Shown here in pieces: positions 17,585 to 25,560 of a stretch of 31,441 nt of DNA. This DNA is from Conus ventricosus (taxonomy: Eukaryota > Mollusca > Gastropoda > Neogastropoda > Conidae). Under the pieces are notes generated by a model, which was given only the letters and a program-made list of their open reading frames with translations, did not search any database and was not told the origin of the DNA. The stretch covers positions 50,372,712-50,404,152 of the forward strand of contig CM031618.1 in the NCBI GenBank assembly GCA_018398815.1, given 5' to 3'. Numbering within the stretch: position 1 is the stretch's first letter; every line of letters begins with the position of its first letter. The position numbers and the translations under genes were made by a program.

Positions 17585-17899
17585 CAAATATGAGTATGCT
17601 TTACTAATGAGTTGAGTACCTTAAGCAAGCTGTGAGAAGGCTGCGGTCAGTCTGCGCTAGTGAAGACGTAGCGTGTGAAGAAAGCCTTAGTTTGCGAACT
17701 GTTCCCCTCAAATGAAATACTTTAAAACACTTTGAGCTGACAGATGTGTGCACCCAAAATGCCCAGTTAAATGAAATCTGTAATTATTACATGCTGTTGG
17801 CATTTCCCAATTCCTGTGGGAAATATTTCAGTGCATGGAATTCAGTAGATCGAGTACAGGTAGGAGGCCAAAATTACACAAAATTTTTGTGTAGATAAG

Positions 17900-17903
<4 letters not shown>
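17585..17903. other. no recognisable feature
   Basis: About 320 bases of ordinary sequence between the possible L1-like remnant and the next (CT)n tract; no frame, repeat or RNA signal that I can support. Confidence 0.5.
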
Positions 17904-17942
<39 letters not shown>

Positions 17943-17991
17943 TCTCTCTCCCCTCTTTTCTCTTTTCTCTCTCCTCTCTCTCTCTCTCTTT
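17904..17991. repeat. (CT)n tract
   Basis: CT repeats with CCTCT and TTTTC interruptions leading directly into the minisatellite. Confidence 0.95.
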
Positions 17992-17994
17992 TCC

Positions 17995-18541
17995 ATTGGA
18001 GGTGTGCCCCTTGTCTACAGTGGCATCCCCCTCACTACGGTGGTGTGCCCCTGTCTACATTGGAGGTGTGCCCCTTGTCTACAGTGGCATGCCCCTCACC
18101 TACGGCGGTGTGCCCTGTCTACATTGGAGGTGTGCCCCTTGTCTACAGGGGCATGGCCTCACCTACGGCGGTGTGCCCCTGTCTACATTGGAGGTGTGCC
18201 CCTTGTCTGTGGTGGCATTTTCCCCAATCTATGATGGTGTGCCCCTCTTTTCTATGGTGGTGTTCCTTCGGTCTACAATGGCGTGCTACCAATTACAATG
18301 ACGCCCCCTTTCTTTTGTTATGGTATGTCATTAATCTACGATGGCATGCCCCATTTTCATCTGTGATGGCATGACGTTATTTACGATGGTGTGCCCCTCA
18401 CCCATGATGGCATGCTCCTTTCTATTGGTAGTGTGCCCCTCACCTACAGTGTTTTGGCCCCTCACCCATGATGGCATGCTCCTTTTATTGTAGTGTGCCC
18501 TCACCTACAGTGATTTGCCCTCCCCCATGTGGCATGCTCCT
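17995..18541. repeat. minisatellite array 1 (21-bp monomer family)
   Basis: The left part (to about 18,200) is a 63-65 bp higher-order unit made of GTCTACATTGGAGGTGTGCCCCT (written here as monomer type 1: ends GGTGTGCCCCT), TGTCTACAGTGGCATGCCCCT-like and CACCTACGGCGGTGTGCCCCT-like monomers. From about 18,380 it changes to CACCCATGATGGCATGCTCCT-type monomers, identical in kind to array 2. All monomers share a TRTGCCCCT core. The array is cut at 18,541 by the LTR of the gypsy element. Confidence 0.9.
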
Positions 18542-18705
18542 TGTAATGATCGTTCGTACGACGTCAAAAATGAGCCAGGTGATGATGAGACAGACGACAT
18601 TTATTTCCTTGGCGAGTTCGTTAGCGTAAAGATGCTGGGATAAACAAGCAAGGCATGCTGGGATAAAAACCCCGTATGTCGGAAAAATGAAAGTAGTATT
18701 CCACA
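18542..18705 (-). repeat. 3' LTR (164 bp)
   Basis: On the plus strand it starts TGTAATGATCGTTCGTACGA and ends TAGTATTCCACA; on the element's own strand it runs TGTGG...ATTACA, with TG/CA ends. Compared with the other LTR it has about 20 extra bases from a local duplication of GCATGCTGGGATAAA, plus several one-base indels. Both LTRs contain a TGACGTCG CRE-like site and AATAAA on the sense strand (AAATAAATG). Confidence 0.92.
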
Positions 18706-18720
18706 TCTCCCCTTTCCTTT
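18706..18720 (-). other. polypurine tract
   Basis: Sense strand AAAGGAAAGGGGAGA immediately before the TGTGG start of the 3' LTR. This is the expected position of the plus-strand primer. Confidence 0.85.
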
Positions 18721-18811
18721 GAGTTTTGACAAAATCAAAATGATGGCATGCATTCTAAAAAGTCCAGGAGGTAGAGAACAGTTCAATAGCTCTAAACTTG
18801 CTGTTATGTCT

Positions 18812-18960
18812 GCATCTTGTTGCGGTCTCAGTTCAACTAAAACTCAAACAAACATGTGTCTGTATTTGTTGCGGTCTCAGTTCAACTCAAACTCAAACAA
18901 AACATGTGTCTGTTCTTGTTGCGGTCCAGTTCAAACTCAAATTCAAACAAAACCAAACCA
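18812..18960. repeat. three 50-bp tandem repeats near the element's 3' end
   Basis: GTTGCGGTCT/GTTGCGGTCC recurs at 18,819, 18,868 and 18,918 with CAGTTCAA and ACTCAAACAAA following each time. It lies between the end of pol and the polypurine tract, inside the element's 3' untranslated region. Confidence 0.8.
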
Positions 18961-19029
18961 TGCATTAAATTAAACACACAACACCAGTCACTTTCCTTTT
19001 CCTTCTTCAAAGGGGGAAACTGCAGCATT

Positions 19030-20350
19030 AAGGTCTTCGTTCTGAAAACGTGTTTGGCTTCGTGACAACTCGACATGCTTTGTAGTCTTGACTTCCTGTT
19101 CACCAGGGTTGACGGGGCTTGTGGAACTGAAGTTTGGTGGTCCCACTGGAGGTTTTTCCAGGAGTAGACGTCACAGGACACCGTTGCTGCAGGAGACCTC
19201 TTGCTGGCACCATCGGTGCGGAGGACATTGGACTGCCGTCTTCTTTAGAACCTGGCTGCCACAGGGTGTTAACTGTTGAAGTTCTATTGTTCTGTGACTG
19301 GGTTACTGATGTAACTTTGGGAGATAGAATTGTGTGGGAAAGGGGGACATGGCATTTGTGATCCGACGTAAGGGACTGGGGGATAATGGGATCCTGTCAC
19401 AGTTTTTGAGGTCAGTGGGGACTTCATCTCAGACGTGAGCTGGCGGTTTTGGTGAGCTTGGGGGTAACGCTGTTTCTCCGAAACTGTCCCGTGGAATGTC
19501 TGGATCAGGTAAGATCTTGGAGCAATCTTTTCTTTCACGACTGCTGGATTCTTTCCACTCTCTCTCTCTGTCCAATTTCTGTAGCACAATGTCACCTGGG
19601 TGAAGATCTGGAAGCTGATGTGCACCATTTCTTCTGTTGTAGGTCTCTTGATTCCTTTTTCTTTGCTCTGCTGTCTTTGTTCTCAACTGATGCTCTGTTG
19701 TGGTACTGGGTTAAAGGTTGAAGGAAGTGTTGGGATAGTAGTTCTGATATTCCTTCCATTCAAGGTTGCTGGGTTTTTTCCCTGTTGCTGAAGTTGGTGT
19801 TGACGGTAAGTCAGAAGTGCAAGAGATGGATCACTCTGACTCAGGATTTTCTTTGCTGTCTGTACAGCACGCTCGGCCCTCCATTTGACTGAGGATAGTA
19901 AGGGCTGGATGTTTTGTGGTAAAATCCCCAGCTTGCAGCACATTTCTGGAATTCGGTTGAAACAAACTGTCTTCCATTGTCCGTGAAAAGGGAGTTCTGG
20001 TATTCCATGGTGTGCAAACAATATTTTTCAGTTTTCCAACTACTGCTTCAGGGGTGATTTGGGGAAAGATATCCTATTTCAAGGTATCTTGAGAAATAAT
20101 CCACCCGGACTTGTAGTTGTGTCCTTTGAAGTTGCAGATATCAGCAGCCACCTTTTGAAAGGGACGATCAGGCAACGTCGTTGTGATGAGTGTTTTTTTC
20201 TTGAGCTGGCCTTCGTTCTTCACAGTGTTTACCGTTCTCTACTGCTTGCTTAATGCGCTTGTTGATGTTGGGCCACCACATGATGAATTTGCTCTCTCTC
20301 TCTCCTCTGCATTTTGTAATGCCCTGATGTCCATATGTATTCTTGACAAA
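19030..20350 (-). pseudogene. gypsy element pol: integrase
   Basis: Minus strand: an HHCC-type zinc region around 20,190-20,340 (GHQG-like words, WWPNINKRIKQAVEN, KHC), then the core with AADICNF (first Asp), FTDNGRQFVSTEF (second Asp, near 19,990), and GRAERAVQTAKKIL with the catalytic Glu (19,850-19,880). The C-terminal part has LHPGDIVLQKLDRE (19,590-19,620) and a tail reading CRVVTKPNTF (about 19,035-19,065). At the first Cys of the CxxC pair the sequence has Gly (NGKHC). Several frames are involved. The enzyme joins the element cDNA to target DNA. Confidence 0.82.
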
Positions 20351-20629
20351 ACATCATCTCTCAAGGCTTGAGGATGACAATGCGGCTCCCTCGTACAAAA
20401 AGTCCTTCATGTTCACTGAGTTCATTGCGCAGTTGTATCAGTCACGAGACCCTTTCCCCATCTGCAAGGTATTGGGCCATCCTTCTCGTGTGTACTGAAG
20501 AGCTTTCTTGAAGAGAGGATCTTTATCAGTTTCTGCTGCGATTTCTTTCAACCGTCTGTCTGTTGTTCCCAAGACAGTCTTACAGAGTAACATGTGCTTC
20601 TGTGTTTTTCTATCAGCTGATTCACTTCT

Positions 20630-21020
20630 TCTGTGTTTTCAGTTTGCTCTTGGGGACTTCTTGAGAGAGTGGTTCAGCCACAATGAGTGTTTTTCCTGGG
20701 AAGTAGACCCGCTTTTACACTGAATCGCATCAGACGCATCAGCAGCGTTGACACCCGATGGGGGGTGGGCCCGAAGATCTTTTTTGTTGATCATGGGAAT
20801 CAATGGTTTGTGATCTGTTTGAAGCGTGAAGGCAGGAAGTCCTTCCAGATATCTCTGGAATTTTTCACAGGCCCAAACAGCTGCCAAACATTCTTTTTCA
20901 ATCTGGCATACTTTCGTTCTGTTGGTGTGAGAGTTCTTGAACAGTAAGCGACAGGCTTTAGTTCATCTTCATGTTGTTGGAGAAGTCACCACCAAGCCAT
21001 ATGAACTTGCATCTGCACTT
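20630..21020 (-). pseudogene. gypsy element pol: RNase H
   Basis: DASSYGLGG (about 20,985-21,010), then [24 protein letters not shown] sequence in a shifted frame and an open frame at 20,639-20,887 reading [34 protein letters not shown]. These are the standard gypsy RNase H blocks. The frame shifts after KKDL. Confidence 0.85.
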
Positions 21021-21730
21021 ACAACTGTTGGTCTTGATGGATGGTAGAAGACCAGTGTTGGTGTCTTTGACAGTAATGTTTGGGCTGTCTTGAGCGCTTC
21101 CACTGTGGGGGTGCCCATGTCCAGTGTGGTTCTTTTCAAGCAACTCAGTTACTGGGCGCAGGGAAAGGTTGACAGATTTGGAATGTTTTCCAATGTAGTT
21201 TATCATCCCAGTGTCCGTCGAAGTTCTGTAAAGTTGCTGGGATCTGGCATGTTTGGATTGCAGCAACTTTTGCTGGATTCAGGCTTGACTCCTTCCTTGG
21301 GTATGATGTGACCCAGAAACTCAATTTCTTTCTTTCTAAATTCACACTTCCCCTTTGTTGAGCTTCAGGTTGGCTCCTGCTATTTTTTTTCATGACTCTG
21401 TCCCAAATTTTCCAGCATGATCCTCCTCTCTCTTACTGTGCACCATAATGTCATCAAAGTAACAAATGACCATTGTCGAACTCTTTCAAAATGTTTTTCC
21501 CCTTGTTCTTTGGAAAATTTTGGGGCTGAGCTGATGCCAAAAGGAAGTCTTTATAGAAGAAACTTCCTTTTTGGTGTGATGAAGGTTGTGAGTTTGGCAG
21601 TGGAAGGATCTAATGGGATTTGCCCAAAAACCGGATCTTGCATCAGTCGACTGAAAATGACTGATCTTCAAGCTTGTGAAGTATATCTTCTATCGTAAAG
21701 GGAATCATATAGCGTTCTCTTTTGATTGCC
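21020..21730 (-). pseudogene. gypsy element pol: reverse transcriptase
   Basis: MIPFTIEDILHKLEDQSFS, DARSGFWQIPLDPSTAKL-like (two frames), FGISSAP-like, CYFDDIMVHS with the catalytic YFDD at 21,450-21,461, then the thumb and connection (RPVTELLEKN near 21,130-21,160). Order and motifs are those of Ty3/gypsy RT. At least four one-base frame changes occur between 21,400 and 21,700. Confidence 0.87.
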
Positions 21731-22189
21731 ATGTTTAGCCTTTTTAATCAGTGCAGATTCTGATGAGTTTGTTTTCTTTTCAAGACTGGAACCACTGGGG
21801 CTGCCCAGTCTGTAGGTTCGGTGATCTCTTCAATTATGCCTTTTTCTTGCATCCTGTTCAACTCTTCTTTGACTTTGTAACCAATGGTTGGGAATTCTTC
21901 TTGCTGTGTTTAGACTGTTTCGGTTCCCGCATTGTCCTTGAGATAATTTTGACTGGGGGACAGTCTACTGGTGATTCATTCTGTCACTGAAAGGATACTG
22001 ATTAAGTCAATTTTCTTCACAAGTCCCCTTCTTGACACTGCTTCTCGGTCAGCAGGTTTGTCCGTCTTTGCGTTGACAACGTAATTTTTTAATGGATACT
22101 GCTTGTCATGGATCTAGCTTCTGTTTCAAACAGTCCTTCACAATCAATGAACCACCTGGACTACGAGAGCAGCCTTGTTGGACGTAACT

Positions 22190-22290
22190 TTGGTTGTGAT
22201 TTGGAATTTTCTGAATTTCCTGGATTGACATCACCCACACATCTGCTCCCGTGTCAATTTTGAAGACACATCTCTGTTATTGAAACGTAG
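22190..22290 (-). pseudogene. gypsy element pol: aspartic protease active site
   Basis: KIDTGADVWVM on the minus strand, with the DTGA catalytic motif at 22,244-22,255, followed by IQEIQKI. It is located between the gag knuckle and RT, as expected for a retroviral-type protease that matures Gag-Pol. Confidence 0.85.
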
Positions 22291-22329
22291 TGTAGTGAGC
22301 CAAGCAGACTCATCTTTGCCAATGGAGCC

Positions 22330-23189
22330 TAAAAATATTCTTCCTTTTCTTCTTCTTCTTCACCTGAGCTGACAATTGTTTGCCATAACTGCTACGACAA
22401 CATGCTGCAAAATGATTCATTTTTGAACAAGCTCTGAAAAGGGTTTTTCCTCTTGCAGCACAAATGTCATTCTCTGTGTGAACGTCCCCATCTTGTACAG
22501 TTTGGAAATCCTCCTCCAGCTGCACTGCAGGACCCGATCCATAACTTCTATAGCCCCGTGTGTCCTCTCTGGTTACCACGGCCTCTGCTGCCTGGAAAAC
22601 CTCTGTAATACCTTGGCCTCTACTTCTTGCTGCTCTTCTGTGTCCCACGCATCTATCTTCTGAGACTGCCTTTGTTCGTTCAGTGAATTTTCACAAGTTC
22701 AAATGGGCGTGCCTGTTGGGATGCTTCTTCAAGTTTCAACCTGGTTGGGAGCTGTAGCTTTTCTGATAGCTCAGGTCAAACCTCCCAAGCACTAGTCTGT
22801 CTCTAATAGCGTATTCTCGATCTGGAAAGCTTGCATGCTCTGAAAGTTCAAACAGACTGCGTAGATAAGCTTCAATTTCTTTCTCCCGCACCGTGATCGT
22901 GCATAGAACTGGGCTCTTTAGTATAATGTTTCGTTTTGGGAACAAAATGGCTATCAAAACTTGGCCAGTACAAAAATTGAAATTCTGAGCTTCTGCTTCA
23001 GAGAGGTTGAACGAAGTTATAAAGTTCTTTGGGCTTTCATGCCATCGTGTAAATGAGAGAGCTACTTGAACTACTTGCTCTTCTCGTTCAAGTTTTGATT
23101 TCTTGACGAAATCTAAGGAAACGCTGTTTCATTCAGGCCCTATCCGGGGCGTGAAAAATCAAAACTATCCGGCGCTTGAATGGGGCCAT
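22330..23189 (-). pseudogene. gypsy element gag
   Basis: The likely ATG is at 23,189-23,187, about 135 bases inside the PBS. The frame is already one base off within the first few codons. Recognisable capsid-type blocks follow: SLIYT, ILFPKRNIILKSP, REKEIEAYLRSLFELSEHA, FPDREYAIRDRLVLG (open at 22,736-22,957). A nucleocapsid knuckle lies near 22,390-22,440 (FRACSKMNHFAACCRS), where the first Cys of C-X2-C-X4-H-X4-C is replaced by Phe. The capsid sequence type matches mag/SURL-like gag. Confidence 0.8.
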
Positions 23190-23324
23190 TCTTTTGCTCT
23201 GTAATTTCTTGACTTCACTTACGATCTCTCGATACGGAATTTTTCAATGAATATTACAATAATAATACAAACGACGACCTTACCAGTGTTCACCGTTTAT
23301 CTGTCACTTGTTCTTCAATACATT

Positions 23325-23337
23325 ACCGCTGCCACCA
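23325..23337 (-). other. primer-binding site, tRNA-Leu
   Basis: The plus strand ACCGCTGCCACCA equals the 3' end of animal tRNA-Leu (…CCGCTGCCA plus CCA) over 13 bases, and it touches the LTR with no spacer. The minus-strand PBS is therefore TGGTGGCAGCGGT. Confidence 0.88.
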
Positions 23338-23481
23338 TGTAATGATCGTTCGTACGACGTCAAAACATGAGCCCAGATGATGATGAGACAGACGACATTT
23401 ATTTACCTTGGCGAGTTCGTTAGCGTAAAGCATGCTGGGATAAAGAACCCGTATGTCGGAAATGAAAGTAGTATCTCCACA
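23338..23481 (-). repeat. 5' LTR (144 bp)
   Basis: Plus strand TGTAATGATCGTTCGTACGA to GTATCTCCACA. Almost all differences from the other LTR are single-base indels, with very few substitutions. On the plus strand it is followed directly by GTGCCCTCACCCACAG of the minisatellite. Confidence 0.92.
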
Positions 23482-25560
23482 GTGCCCTCACCCACAGTCA
23501 TTTGCCCCTCACCCATGATGGCATGCTCCTCTTCTATTGTAGTGTGCCCCTCACCCACACTGATTTGCCCCTCACCCATGATGGCATGCTCCTCTTCGAT
23601 TGTAGTGTGCCCCTCACCCACAGTGATTTGCCCCTCACCCATGATGGCATGCTCCTCTTCTATTGTAGTGTGCCCCTCACCCACAGTGATTTGCCCCTCA
23701 CCCAAAATGGCATGCTCCTCTTCTATTGTAGTGTGCCCCTCACCCACAGTGATTTGCCCCTCACCCATGATGGCATGCTCCTCTTCTATTGTAGTGTGCC
23801 CTCACCCACAGTGATTTGCCCCTCACCCATGATGGCATGCCCCTCTTCTATTGTAGTGTGCCCCTCACCCACAGTGATTTGCCCCTCGCCCATGATGGCA
23901 TGCTCCTCTTCTATTGTAGTGTGCCCCTCACCCACAGTGATTTGCCCCTCGCCCATGATGGCATGCTCCTCTGCTATTGTAGTGTGCCCCTCACCCACAG
24001 TGATTTGCCCCTCACCATGATGGCATGCTCTCTTCTATTGTAGTGTGCCCCTCACCCACAGTGATTTGCCCCTCACCCATGATGGCATGCTCCTCTTCTA
24101 TTGTAGTGTGCCCTCACCCACAGTGATTTGCCCCTCACCCATGATGGCATGCTCCTCTTCTATTGTAGTGTGCCCCTCACCCACAGTGATTTGCCCCTCA
24201 CCCATGATGGCATGCTCCTCTTCTATTGTAGTGTGCCCCTCACCCACAGTGATTTGCCCCTCACCATGATGGCATGCTCCTCTTCTATTGTAGTGTGCCC
24301 TCACCCACAGTGATTTGCCCCTCACCCATGATGGCATGCTCCTCTTCTATTGTAGTGTGCCCCTCACCCACAGTGATTTGCCCTCACCCATGATGGCATG
24401 CTCCTCTTCTATTGTAGTGTGCCCCTCACCCACAGTGATTTGCCCTCACCCATGATGGCATGCTCCTCTTCTATTGTAGTGTGCCCCTCACCCACAGTGA
24501 TTTGCCCTCACCCATGATGGCATGCTCCTCTTTTATTGTAGTGTGCCCCTCACCCACAGTGATTTGCCCCTCACCATGATGGCATGCTCCTCTTCTATTG
24601 TAGTGTGCCCCTCACCTACAGTGATTTGCCCCTCACCCATGATGGCATGCTCCTCTTCTATTGTAGTGTGCCCTCACCCACAGTGATTTGTCCCTCACCC
24701 ATGATGGCATGTCCTCTTCTATTGTAGTGTGCCCTCGCCTACAGTGATTTGCCCTCACCAATGATGGCATGCTCCTCTTCTATTGTAGTGTGCCCCTCAC
24801 CACAGTGATTTGCCCCTCACCCATGATGGCATGCTCCTCTTCTATTGTAGTGTGCCCCTCACCTACAGTGATTTGCCCCTCACCCATGATGGCATGCTCC
24901 TCTTCTATTGTAGTGTGCCCCTCACCCACAGTGATTTGCCCTCACCCATGATGGCATGCTCCTCTTCTATTGTAGTGTTGCCCCTCACCCACAGTGATTT
25001 GCCCCTCACCCAATGATGGCATGCTCCTCTTTATTGTAGTGTGCCCCTCACCTACAGTGATTTGCCCTCACCCATGATGGCATGCTCCTCTTCTTTTGTG
25101 GGTGGCCCCTCACCTACAGTTTTTTCCCCTCACCCAGTGGAAATGCTCCCTTCTTTTGTAGTTTGCCCCCACCTACAGTTTTTTTTTTTCCCCCTCCCCC
25201 AAAGAGGGAAAATGCTCCTCTTCTATTGTAGTGGTGCCCCTCACCTACAGTGTTTTGCCCCCACCCATGATGGCATTCTCCCTTCTACTGTATTTTCCCC
25301 TCACCTACAGGGTTTTTTTTGGGCCCCTCACCCCCATAAATGCATGCCCCTTTCTATTGTATTTGGGGGGGCCCCTCACCTACGTGATTTTTCCCCCCTC
25401 ACCCATGAGGGCTTTGCTCCCCTTCTTTTTGTGGGTTGCCCCCACCTACATGTTTTTTGCCCCCCCCCATGAGGGGCAAGCTCCTTTCTATTGTAGTGTG
25501 CCCCCAAACCTTTACAGTGATTTGGTTGCCCCCGGCCGGGCCGGGGGTGCCCTTGTCTGC
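23482..25560. repeat. minisatellite array 2: 63-bp unit of three 21-bp monomers
   Basis: About 26 clear copies to near 25,110, then decayed copies to about 25,560. The unit consists of three 21-bp monomers ending GATTTGCCCCT, GGCATGCTCCT and GTAGTGTGCCCCT. Variation is mostly loss of one C in CCCC runs and occasional T/C changes (CACCTACAG for CACCCACAG). Because 63 is a multiple of 3, several frames stay open on both strands. The longest is 172 codons (+), and a minus-strand frame gives repeating heptads MGEGQIT, VGEGHTT, IEEEHAI. I treat these as non-coding. Confidence 0.93.

Larger units (their letters stand above)
18542..23481 (-). mobile_element. Steamer/mag-type Ty3/gypsy LTR retrotransposon
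   Basis: A structurally complete LTR element of 4,940 bp on the minus strand: 5' LTR (23,481-23,338), leucine-tRNA primer-binding site (23,337-23,325), gag, pol in the order protease-RT-RNase H-integrase (the Ty3/gypsy order), polypurine tract (18,720-18,706) and 3' LTR (18,705-18,542). Overall size, short LTRs, tRNA-Leu priming and gag/pol character fit the mag/SURL/Steamer lineage known from bivalves and sea urchins. No envelope-like frame is seen. The reading frames are broken repeatedly by single-base indels. It is inserted in a minisatellite; the expected short TSD is not found. Confidence 0.88.

Noticed and set aside
17600..17700. tRNA gene
   Set aside because: Some GC-rich paired words, but no A-box/B-box pair or cloverleaf that can be drawn.
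19088..22757. Plus-strand frames of 60-90 codons within the LTR element
   Set aside because: They are antisense to identifiable gag and pol domains.
23502..24020. 172-codon repeat protein gene
   Set aside because: Several frames on both strands are equally open because the period is a multiple of 3; changes are one-base losses that ignore frame; no start context or neighbouring exon.
23482..25110. CRISPR array
   Set aside because: Units are contiguous 63-bp repeats with no unique spacers; this is a minisatellite.
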